Assembly (NCBI GenBank): GCA_937958995.1 | Contig: CALGAP010000013.1 | Location: 62,001-126,000 of the forward strand | Source: an uncultured Chitinophagaceae bacterium | Lineage (GTDB): Bacteria; Bacteroidota; Bacteroidia; Chitinophagales; Chitinophagaceae | Length of the DNA: 64,000 nt | Reading direction: 5' to 3' | Shown here: positions 51,540 to 59,824 of the stretch, piece after piece | Position numbering within the stretch: the stretch's first letter is position 1 | Layout of the letters: each line of letters opens with the position of its first letter | The notes under the pieces: model-generated | Database searches by the model: none | Told to the model about the DNA's origin: nothing | The model's input: the letters and a program-made list of their open reading frames with translations, nothing else | Program-made: the position numbers and the translations under genes

Positions 51540-53930
51540 ATGTTCCGTAATTATCTAAAGACAGCAATTCGCAACCTCTGGAGAAATAAGACAGCTACGG
51601 GCATCAACCTGTTAGGATTGACTACGGGTCTTACCTGTTGCCTGCTCATTGGTCTGTATATGCAGCACGAGCTGAGCTATGACGATTTTCAGTCGAAGGG
51701 CAAGCGAATAGCACGGGTGATTATGGAATATACCTTTGGCGCTGACGTAACGCGCGGCAATTTCACCAGCACCAAAGTAGCCCCCACGTTTTCGCGGACA
51801 TTTTCTGAAGTGGAATCGGCCATACGCATGACGCAAACTACCAAGGTGGTGCAATACGGCGATAAATCGTTCGTGGAGAAAAAGTTTATGTATGCCGACT
51901 CCACCTTCTTCGATATATTTTCCTTTAAACTCCTTGAAGGCGATCCCAGGCAGGCGCTGATGTACCCGAAGAATGTGGTGCTAACAAAATCTGTTGCCAA
52001 AAAATATTTCAACAATCAATCGCCCGTTGGCAAAACGCTGAAAGTTGGCACCGACGGCGTCGACTACCTGGTAACGGGCGTAATGGAAGATTGCCCTTCC
52101 AACTCGCAAATGAGATTTGATATGCTTGCTTCCTTCTCCACCCTCGGCGTGAACCAGGAAGTGACGTATACAAATGCCAACTATACCACCTACCTCTTAC
52201 TGAAAGACAAAAACAGTTTTGACGGTCTTCAGACGAAGATTGATAATTATTTTAAAGAAGAAAATGCAAAAAGTAACGACCCGTTTAAAGTAACTTTCAT
52301 TCTCGAACGCTTCGACAAAATTCACCTTCATTCCCCCTATGAAGGTTTTGAACCGAATAATAGCATCACATATATCTACATCATTGCTGCCGTGGCTTTG
52401 TTGATAATGGCCATTGCCTGTTTTACCTATATCAATCTCAGCACCGCCCGTTCGGTAGAGAGAGCAAAGGAAGTGGGTATAAGAAAGGTGATCGGTGCCA
52501 TGAAAGGACAAATATTCGGGCAGTTTGTGGGTGAATCAATACTACTCACGCTCACCTCGCTTGTGCTGAGTATTGGTTTCGTGATGTTGCTATTGCCCTG
52601 GTTCAACGATCTCACCAATAAGCAACTCTCTATCGCTTCGCTGGCAACCCCCTTTGTGATCGCATTTACATTGATTATAGTAGTCTGCATAGGCTTGCTC
52701 GCGGGCAGTTACCCGGCCCTCGTGCTTTCGGCATTTCAACCAATCCGCGTATTGAAAGGCTCTTTCAAAAACACCGGGACTGGATTATTGCTGCGAAAAT
52801 CGCTGATCGTATTCCAGTTTGTGATTTCAGTTTTTCTCATCGTTGGCACTTTCATTATTCAAAGCCAGCTGCATTATATACAAAGCAAGAAACTCGGGTA
52901 CGATCGTGAGCATGTGGTGGTGATGCCACTCGATATGAAAATAATGAAAGTGTTGCCGGTGCTGAAGAGCGAATTCACTGCCGGCAGCGATGTGCTCAGT
53001 GTGGCACGCGCGACTAACCTGCCTACCCATATTTACGGGGGCTACAGTATGAACCGTCCCGGCTTGCCTGAAGGCACCGAAATCATGGTAACGGCCAACC
53101 CCGTAGACGAAGAGTTTGTAAAAACCGTGGGACTGGAAATTATCGCTGGCAGCGATTTCACCAGGCAGGATATGGAAGATGTGATGCACGAGGAGCAGGA
53201 GAAAAAGATTTATCACTATATACTGAATGAATCAGCAGCAAAGGAAATGGGCTGGACGCCGGAAGAAGCCATTGGTAAGAAAATGTTTCTCGGCGACATG
53301 CGGCCAGGTTATGTGCGCGCAGTGGTCAGAGATTTTCATTTTACTTCATTGCACAACCCCATCAAGCCGCTGGTGCTGTTTACCGAAGACTGGGGCAGGT
53401 ACATATTAGCAAAGATCAGCGGCAAGGATATTCCCGGCACATTGGCACGCATGGAGTCGGCCTGGAAAAAACTGGTGCCGCACCGTCCTTTCGAATTTTC
53501 ATTCCTCGATGAGGAATACAACAATATGTACAGCGCGGAGCTGCGCATTGGCAAGGTACTGAACATATTTGCCGCCATCGCCATACTGCTGGCTTGTCTC
53601 GGTTTGTTTGGCCTTTCGAGTTATTCAGCGCAACAGCGCATGAAAGAGATCGGCATCCGTAAAGTGCTGGGCGCTTCTGTAGCGCACATTATTACCATTC
53701 TTTCGAAAGACTTTATCAAACTGGCATTGATTGCCACGCTCATTGCCTTCCCCTTTGCCTGGTGGATGGGCAATAAGTGGTTGCAGGATTTCACCTATCG
53801 CGTAAACGTGAGCTGGTGGATCTTCCTGGTGGCTGGATCGCTGGCGGTGATCATTGCTTTGGTGACTGTAAGCATACAGGCTGTGAAAGCGGCCCTTGCT
53901 AACCCGGTAAAAAGTTTACGATCAGAATAA
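51540..53930 (+). CDS. FtsX/MacB-type ABC permease 3
   Basis: A 796-residue member of the row. TM1 contains LTTGLTCCLLIGLYMQHELS (about 27-46), close to permease 1. The first coupling string is KEVGIRKVIGA (about 309-319), the second KEIGIRKVLGA (about 701-711), and the end is ANPVKSLRSE. The second periplasmic domain has a charged insert (MEDVMHEEQEKKIYHY, about 540-557) that the others lack. The gene starts 49 bases after permease 2 and is followed, after 9 bases, by a decayed copy. Confidence 0.93.
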   Translation: MFRNYLKTAIRNLWRNKTATGINLLGLTTGLTCCLLIGLYMQHELSYDDFQSKGKRIARVIMEYTFGADVTRGNFTSTKVAPTFSRTFSEVESAIRMTQTTKVVQYGDKSFVEKKFMYADSTFFDIFSFKLLEGDPRQALMYPKNVVLTKSVAKKYFNNQSPVGKTLKVGTDGVDYLVTGVMEDCPSNSQMRFDMLASFSTLGVNQEVTYTNANYTTYLLLKDKNSFDGLQTKIDNYFKEENAKSNDPFKVTFILERFDKIHLHSPYEGFEPNNSITYIYIIAAVALLIMAIACFTYINLSTARSVERAKEVGIRKVIGAMKGQIFGQFVGESILLTLTSLVLSIGFVMLLLPWFNDLTNKQLSIASLATPFVIAFTLIIVVCIGLLAGSYPALVLSAFQPIRVLKGSFKNTGTGLLLRKSLIVFQFVISVFLIVGTFIIQSQLHYIQSKKLGYDREHVVVMPLDMKIMKVLPVLKSEFTAGSDVLSVARATNLPTHIYGGYSMNRPGLPEGTEIMVTANPVDEEFVKTVGLEIIAGSDFTRQDMEDVMHEEQEKKIYHYILNESAAKEMGWTPEEAIGKKMFLGDMRPGYVRAVVRDFHFTSLHNPIKPLVLFTEDWGRYILAKISGKDIPGTLARMESAWKKLVPHRPFEFSFLDEEYNNMYSAELRIGKVLNIFAAIAILLACLGLFGLSSYSAQQRMKEIGIRKVLGASVAHIITILSKDFIKLALIATLIAFPFAWWMGNKWLQDFTYRVNVSWWIFLVAGSLAVIIALVTVSIQAVKAALANPVKSLRSE

Positions 53931-53939
53931 ATTGTAGTT

Positions 53940-54178
53940 ATGCTGAGAAATTATTTCAAGATTGCTTGGCGAAACCTGTTACGTAACAAATTATTTTCCA
54001 TTATAATATTTCAGGTCTCGCGATCGGTTTGTCGGGCTTCGATTATCGCATCCCTGTCAGTTGGTGGATATTCGTGGTAGCCGGTGTAGTGGCCATTATA
54101 ATCGATTTGCTCACCGTGAGCTACCAGGCCGTCAAAGCCGCATTACGTAATCCTGTAAAATCATTAAGATCTGAGTGA
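53940..54178 (+). pseudogene. Permease scar 1: ends kept, middle deleted
   Basis: The ATG opens NYFKIAWRNLLRNKLFSII, the standard N-terminus. A one-base loss at the following ATTATAATATTT breaks the frame that would read INISGLAIGLS. Directly after that string the sequence jumps to the C-terminal end of a permease: FDYRIPVSWWIFVVAGVV, then YQAVKAALRNPVKSLRSE and stop. About 720 codons are missing. The remains lie exactly where a full gene would fit between permeases 3 and 4. Confidence 0.9.
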
Positions 54179-54191
54179 ATAAAACCCGAAT

Positions 54192-56555
54192 ATGATTAAG
54201 AACTATCTGAAAATTGCCTGGCGTAACCTGAAAAGAAATAAGGGTTATGCATTGCTCAACATGGCAGGCCTTGCTATGGGAATGGCCAGTGCGTTGTTGA
54301 TACTACTATGGGTAAATGACGAGCTGGCGTACGATAAATTTCATGCCAACTACGACCGGCTATACCAGTTTTACGAAAACCAGACTTATGACGGCAAGAC
54401 ATTCACCTTTGCCGCCATGCCTGGTCCTTTTGCTCCGGCTGCCAAACAGGAAATACCGGAGATAGAATATATAACACGCACCGACTGGGGTACGCGTCAC
54501 CACTTTTCTTTCGGCGATAAGAATATTTACGAATGGGGACTCTTCGCCGACCCTGATTTTTTAAAAATGTTTTCCTTCAAGGTGCTGAAAGGAGATACAT
54601 CGAAATTTCTGAAAGACCCCACTTCGCTGGTCATTACAGATAAGATGGCGGAGAGATTTTTTGGAAAGGATGATCCTATCGGTAAGACATTAAAAGTAAA
54701 CAGCGACAGGCTTTTCACCGTTATGGGCGTGGTGCAGCAACCTCCGGTAAACAGCACCATTGAATTCTCCTGGCTGGCTTCTTTTAAAATTTACGAAGGC
54801 CGAAACCAATGGCTGCGCAACTGGGGCAACAACGGCATTCAGACTTATGCGCAATTGCATGAAAATGCCGATCCGGTAGCGGTAAACAGGAAACTAAAAG
54901 ATTTTATCAGTAATAAAGACAGCAGCACCATTGCCAAACCTTTCTTATTTGGTATGAAAGACTGGCGGCTGCGCAGTGAATTTGAAGATGGCAAACAAAC
55001 AGGTGGCGGCCGCATTGAACATGTTCGTTTGTTCAGTGTGATCGCCTTACTGATCATCATCATCGCCTGCATCAACTTCATGAACCTGGCTACCGCCCGC
55101 AGCGAGCAACGTGCACGCGAAGTGGGGGTGCGTAAAGTGATGGGCGCCGACAGGTTTAGTTTGGTTCGACAGTTTTTCGGCGAGTCTATGGTAATGTCCT
55201 TTGCCGCCGTAATACTGGCCGGCTTCATTGTATGGCTCGCCTTGCCGGGATTCAACAAGCTGGTGGAAAAAACCATTGAGTTTGATTTCAGCAACCCGGT
55301 TATATGGGCAGGACTACCCGGCATTGCCATTCTTTGTGGCGTATTGGCGGGCAGTTATCCATCGCTATATCTTTCTTCTTTCAATCCTATCACGGTTTTC
55401 CGCGGCATGCGTGCTCCGAGAGGATCGGCGGTTTCAGTTATACGTAAGGGATTGGTGGTAGTACAGTTTGTGATTTCCATCGGCTTTATCATCAGCACCG
55501 TGGTTATCTACAACCAGATAAAACACGTGATGAACCGCCAACTGGGTTACAGCAAAGACAACGTAATGATAATTCCCCTGCGTGGTGGTATGAATGAGCA
55601 TTTCACTGCCATCCGCAACGACCTGTTGGCTACCGGGGTGGTAGACAATGCGGCCAAATCGAACAGCCGCGTGATATCGCTCAACAGCAGCTCAGGCGAT
55701 TTCCGCTGGAACGGTAAAGATCCTTCCAAACAATTGCTGATTACTCTCGAATGGGTAAGCCCCGAATATATTTCAACAATGCGCATGCAATTGGCTGCGG
55801 GCCGCGATTTTTACCCGGATGCCACCAGGGATTCATCCAATGTAATCATCAATGAAACGCTGGCGCGCATTATCGGCAAACCCAATGTGGTAGGTGAAAA
55901 ATTGTACCGCGAAAGCGGTGAGGAACTCACCGTAGTGGGCGTGGTGAAGGATTTCGTGTACGGTAATTTGTACAAAGAACCCGAGCCCCTCGTGCTGTTT
56001 TGCCAGCCAAGTGCCGTGAACTCACTGCTGGTAAGGCTGAAAGACGGCCAGGATGTGCCCAAATCTACGGCGGCTGTGGAATCAGTAATTAAGAAACACG
56101 CCCCTGCTTATCCTTTTGAATTCCGCTTTATGGATGAGGATTTCAACAACCGGTTTAAAACGGAAATGCTCACGCGAGAATTATCGAAATGGTTCGCCAT
56201 ACTCACCATCATCATTTCCTGTCTCGGCTTATTTGGCCTCGCCGCCTATACTGCCGAACGCCGCACCCGCGAAATCGGTATCAGGAAAGTGCTGGGAGCT
56301 TCGGTAACCAACATGGTGGTATTGCTCTCGAAAGATTTTCTGCAACTGGTGGCCCTGGCTTCTATACTGGCCTTCCCGCTAAGCTATTGGCTGATGCATA
56401 ACTGGCTCGATGATTATGCATACCGCATCAATATCGAGTGGTGGGTATTTGTGCTGGCCGGTGGACTGGCAATGCTGATTGCATTACTTACGGTAAGCTT
56501 CCAGGCAATAAAAGCGGCGCTTATGAACCCGGTAAAATCGCTGAGAACAGAATAA
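54192..56555 (+). CDS. FtsX/MacB-type ABC permease 4
   Basis: A 787-residue member. N-terminus NYLKIAWRNLKRNKGYALL, TM1 at about 20-40 (LAMGMASALLILLWVNDELA), first coupling string REVGVRKVMGA (about 309-319), second REIGIRKVLGA (about 692-702), end MNPVKSLRTE. It groups by eye with permease 5 in the shape of TM1 (GMA.A/S.LLILLWVxxE), while permeases 1, 3 and 6 share the GLTCC form, so at least two permease subtypes are present. Confidence 0.93.
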   Translation: MIKNYLKIAWRNLKRNKGYALLNMAGLAMGMASALLILLWVNDELAYDKFHANYDRLYQFYENQTYDGKTFTFAAMPGPFAPAAKQEIPEIEYITRTDWGTRHHFSFGDKNIYEWGLFADPDFLKMFSFKVLKGDTSKFLKDPTSLVITDKMAERFFGKDDPIGKTLKVNSDRLFTVMGVVQQPPVNSTIEFSWLASFKIYEGRNQWLRNWGNNGIQTYAQLHENADPVAVNRKLKDFISNKDSSTIAKPFLFGMKDWRLRSEFEDGKQTGGGRIEHVRLFSVIALLIIIIACINFMNLATARSEQRAREVGVRKVMGADRFSLVRQFFGESMVMSFAAVILAGFIVWLALPGFNKLVEKTIEFDFSNPVIWAGLPGIAILCGVLAGSYPSLYLSSFNPITVFRGMRAPRGSAVSVIRKGLVVVQFVISIGFIISTVVIYNQIKHVMNRQLGYSKDNVMIIPLRGGMNEHFTAIRNDLLATGVVDNAAKSNSRVISLNSSSGDFRWNGKDPSKQLLITLEWVSPEYISTMRMQLAAGRDFYPDATRDSSNVIINETLARIIGKPNVVGEKLYRESGEELTVVGVVKDFVYGNLYKEPEPLVLFCQPSAVNSLLVRLKDGQDVPKSTAAVESVIKKHAPAYPFEFRFMDEDFNNRFKTEMLTRELSKWFAILTIIISCLGLFGLAAYTAERRTREIGIRKVLGASVTNMVVLLSKDFLQLVALASILAFPLSYWLMHNWLDDYAYRINIEWWVFVLAGGLAMLIALLTVSFQAIKAALMNPVKSLRTE

Positions 56556-56611
56556 GAGCGTACGAGAAGCAGGCTGAGCTGATTGAAGCAACAACTTAGA
56601 AACTAATGCTC

Positions 56612-56742
56612 ATGATTAATAATTGTTTCAAGATTGCGTGGAGAAATCTTTTCAGGAATAAGGCTTCTCAATTACCTATTTGCTCGGCTTAACAATCAGG
56701 GCGGCCACGGCTAACCCTGTGAAAAGTTTAAGAACCGAATAA
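56612..56742 (+). pseudogene. Permease scar 2: N-terminus and last 12 codons
   Basis: The frame starts MINNCFKIAWRNLFRNKAS, then shifts: in the next frame the DNA reads TYLLGLTIR, the usual TM1 start. The sequence then joins directly to ATANPVKSLRTE and a stop, the end of a permease. The whole middle, more than 750 codons, is gone. The join falls in a GC-rich GGGCGGCCACGG string. Confidence 0.88.
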
Positions 56743-56750
56743 ATATTGCC

Positions 56751-59108
56751 ATGATAAAAAACTATTTCAAAGTTGCGCTGCGCAATATCAAGCGCAACAA
56801 ACTATTCTCCGGTATCAACATCCTCGGATTAGCAGTGGGTATGGCCTGCAGTATTTTTATTTTGCTGTGGGTACAGCACGAACGCAGCTATGACAGGTTT
56901 CACAAAAACGGGAAAGACATCTACCGCTTTATATCTGGCATCAACCAACTGGAGGCCTGCCTCTCTCCCGCCCCGCTGGCCAAGGCCATGCGGCAGACCA
57001 TGCCGGAGGTAGTGAATACCTGCGTACTGGTGAACTGGCAGGGACTCGTTCAAAACGGCGACCGCCGCTTTGAAGAAAAATCCGCCTTCTTTGCCGACTC
57101 CACTTTCTTCGAGTTTTTCAGTTTTAAACTCTTGAAAGGCGACAAGAAGACAGCGCTCGTCAACCCCACCAATATTGTCATCACAGAAAGCACGGCAAAA
57201 AAATATTTCGGCAATGAAGACCCGATGGGAAAAGTGTTGCGACTGAACAATAACGATCATTTCACTGTGAGCGGTGTGATGGCCGATGTGCCTTCCAATT
57301 CGCATTTGCAATTTGACCTGCTGCTGCCTATGCGTTATTACGCCGATCGCAACCGTGATTTCATCAATAATGTGTGGGACAATTTTAATTACTACACCTA
57401 TGTACAGCTTTCAGGAGTGAACTCAAAGGCCGACTTAAAGAATACAGAAGAAAAATTACATGCGCTGTACAGGCAACACGAAAAGGACCTGGAGTTACGT
57501 GTCTGGCTGCAGCCGCTTTTTGATATTCACCTGTACTCAAATTTTCTGGGCGATGTGGGTGGTCATGGCAATATTTTGTATGTGCGTGTTTTCTCCATAG
57601 TGGCCGTGATTGTACTCATTGTTGCCTGCATCAATTTCATGAACCTGGCTACTGCCCGCTCGGCAAGAAGGGCCAAGGAAGTAGGTCTGAGAAAAGTAGT
57701 AGGCGCCAGGCGGCTGCAGATCATCGGGCAGTTCCTGGGCGAGTCGGCGCTCATTGCATTTATTGCGTTGCTGATTGCCGTAGGACTTGTGTTCTTATTG
57801 TTGCCTGCCTTTAATAACCTGGCGCAAAAAGAGATCGGCCTTGATTTTACAGACGGATCGTTCTGGTTGATGCTCGTGGGTATTGCCATTCTCACGGGTC
57901 TTATTAGCGGCAGCTATCCCGCCTTTTTCCTTTCTTCGTTCAAGCCGGTAAAAGTGCTGAAAGGAAGATTCAATTTTGGCGATCGTGGTATTTGGATAAG
58001 AAATACGCTGGTGGTGGGACAGTTTGTGATTTCCATATCGCTGATGGTTTCCACTTTTGTGGTATATAACCAACTGCAATATATCCGTAATAAAAATCTT
58101 GGTTTCGACCGCGAGAATTTATTGTATGTGCCGATAACAGGAAGACTGTGGGAAGTGAACAACACCTTGCGATCCACTTTGCAGCAAACCCCCCTGACGC
58201 AGGATTACACTTTCATTTCGGGTTTGCCTACAGACCTGGTATCTGGCACGGTAAGTATCGAGTGGCCGGGAAAAGATCCCAGGAACCAGGTGATCTTTGC
58301 ACAGTTTGCGGTGGATGAAAATTTTGTCAAAACTTTCAAGACGACGATTGTTGCCGGACGAAACTTTTCAAAGGATATCAAATCAGATTCGTCGAACTAC
58401 CTGCTCAATGAAAAAGCGATCAAGCTGATGGGTATGACGCCGGAATCCGCCATCGGTCAGCCTTTCACGATGTGGGGTATCAAGGGAACAATTGTGGGCG
58501 TGGTGAAAGACTTTCATTTCAAACCGATTCACCAGCCCATCGAGCCATTGGTATTGCGCTATGGCACCAACAATAATTTCCTGGTGGTGCGCACGCAGCC
58601 TGGCAACACAGAGGCGACCATCAATTCGCTGAAGAATATTTGTACGCAACTCAATCCTGATCGTCCATTTCAATATGATTTCCTCGACCAGGACCTGGCG
58701 AAGTTGTACCGCTCCGAACAACAGATGGGTAATATATTCAACGTGTTTACCGCGCTCGCTATTTTCATATCCTGTCTCGGCTTGTTTGGTCTCACCAACT
58801 TCATAGCCGAAAAAAGAACCCGCGAAATCGGCATCCGTAAAGTAATCGGCGCTTCTGTATCCAGCATTGTCACGCTGTTGTCGAAAGGACTTATAGGACT
58901 CGTGTTCGTCGCCGTACTGATTGCCGTGCCTTTAAGCTGGTGGGCGATGAACAACTGGTTGCAAAATTTCGCTTATCATACCAATATCAGCTGGTGGATA
59001 TTTGTGATTGCGGCCTTTGCATCGCTGCTGATAGCATTGATAACAGTAAGTTTCCAGGCCATTAAAGCGGCACTGGCCAACCCCATAAAATCATTGAGAT
59101 CAGAATAA
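56751..59108 (+). CDS. FtsX/MacB-type ABC permease 5
   Basis: A 785-residue member starting 8 bases after scar 2. N-terminus NYFKVALRNIKRNKLFSGI, TM1 LAVGMACSIFILLWVQHE (about 26-43), first coupling string KEVGLRKVVGA (about 308-318), second REIGIRKVIGA (about 691-701), end ANPIKSLRSE, with Ile for the usual Val. All hydrophobic segments expected for a double FtsX permease are present. The substrate is unknown. Confidence 0.93.
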   Translation: MIKNYFKVALRNIKRNKLFSGINILGLAVGMACSIFILLWVQHERSYDRFHKNGKDIYRFISGINQLEACLSPAPLAKAMRQTMPEVVNTCVLVNWQGLVQNGDRRFEEKSAFFADSTFFEFFSFKLLKGDKKTALVNPTNIVITESTAKKYFGNEDPMGKVLRLNNNDHFTVSGVMADVPSNSHLQFDLLLPMRYYADRNRDFINNVWDNFNYYTYVQLSGVNSKADLKNTEEKLHALYRQHEKDLELRVWLQPLFDIHLYSNFLGDVGGHGNILYVRVFSIVAVIVLIVACINFMNLATARSARRAKEVGLRKVVGARRLQIIGQFLGESALIAFIALLIAVGLVFLLLPAFNNLAQKEIGLDFTDGSFWLMLVGIAILTGLISGSYPAFFLSSFKPVKVLKGRFNFGDRGIWIRNTLVVGQFVISISLMVSTFVVYNQLQYIRNKNLGFDRENLLYVPITGRLWEVNNTLRSTLQQTPLTQDYTFISGLPTDLVSGTVSIEWPGKDPRNQVIFAQFAVDENFVKTFKTTIVAGRNFSKDIKSDSSNYLLNEKAIKLMGMTPESAIGQPFTMWGIKGTIVGVVKDFHFKPIHQPIEPLVLRYGTNNNFLVVRTQPGNTEATINSLKNICTQLNPDRPFQYDFLDQDLAKLYRSEQQMGNIFNVFTALAIFISCLGLFGLTNFIAEKRTREIGIRKVIGASVSSIVTLLSKGLIGLVFVAVLIAVPLSWWAMNNWLQNFAYHTNISWWIFVIAAFASLLIALITVSFQAIKAALANPIKSLRSE

Positions 59109-59118
59109 AATTTGAAAT

Positions 59119-59220
59119 ATGTTCAGCATGGCCGATATATGGAGATTGCTAAAAAAAGAGAGCAGCATGCAGGCGCTGCGCGCCGCATTGTCGAACCCGG
59201 TGAAGAGTCTGCGTGCAGAG
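59119..59220 (+). pseudogene. Permease scar 3: eroded start and C-terminal tag
   Basis: The remnant reads MFSMADIWRLLKKESSMQ, a poor echo of the AWRNLLKNKS start, joined to ALRAALSNPVKSLRAE, an unmistakable permease C-terminus. The stop codon is lost (the next codon is TGG), so the frame runs on into the 3' end of the opposite-strand NTF2-like gene. It is the most decayed of the three scars. Confidence 0.8.
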
Positions 59221-59225
59221 TGGTC

Positions 59226-59585
59226 TTATTCAGCCGGTATTGGCAGATTGTGCTGGCGTAAAAAGCTGAGTTTGTCCCAGTACCCGCGTTGAAACTTTAT
59301 TTTACCGAGCTCTATCTGAAAAAAACCGCAGCCGCGCAAACCTAAGGGGTCTTTCCATTCAAGGATGCCCCAATCGCCGTCTTCGAATATGTTCTCAATC
59401 AGACATACCATTTCGGCGCCGGCAAATTCGCGGGCAAACATATCACGAATGGCATTTTTGCCAGCAACGGGCTCGTTGGCCACCTGGTGATTGATCGCGT
59501 CATCATGGTATAATTCAGCCAACGCTTCGGCATTGCCCTCGTTGAATAACTGTACCCATTTCAGGATAAGCTCGCGCGGTTTCAT
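59226..59585 (-). CDS. NTF2-like/SnoaL-like protein
   Basis: A 119-residue cytosolic protein of the nuclear-transport-factor-2 fold (SnoaL-like): helix LILKWVQLFNEGNAEALAEL, then YHDDAINHQV, VAGKNAIRDMFAREF and several C-terminal strands (WGILEWKDP). Members are small isomerases, cyclases or ligand binders; the His-Asp pair in AINH and YHDD could be catalytic, but no substrate is known. The ATG at 59585 is preferred over a TTG six bases upstream. It lies in the permease row on the opposite strand, with its 3' end touching scar 3. Confidence 0.82.
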   Translation of the reverse strand: MKPRELILKWVQLFNEGNAEALAELYHDDAINHQVANEPVAGKNAIRDMFAREFAGAEMVCLIENIFEDGDWGILEWKDPLGLRGCGFFQIELGKIKFQRGYWDKLSFLRQHNLPIPAE

Positions 59586-59824
59586 TGGCAACAGGTTGAT
59601 GAATCTTAAAGGTATCGCAATTCAGGCAACCATCTGTTTGTATCAAAACCGGACAGTATTTGTACCATTAACGAACAAGCTCGTAGGCGGATATGTACAA
59701 ACAACTGTAAATCAATAGCGGTAAAGCTGGTCTGTTTTGTGGGTGGAAGTATAACCGGATAATAGCGGAACGGGAGTTTGCGGAATGAGTAAACCTAAAC
59801 AATCAACATGTCAAGCAGGATAAT

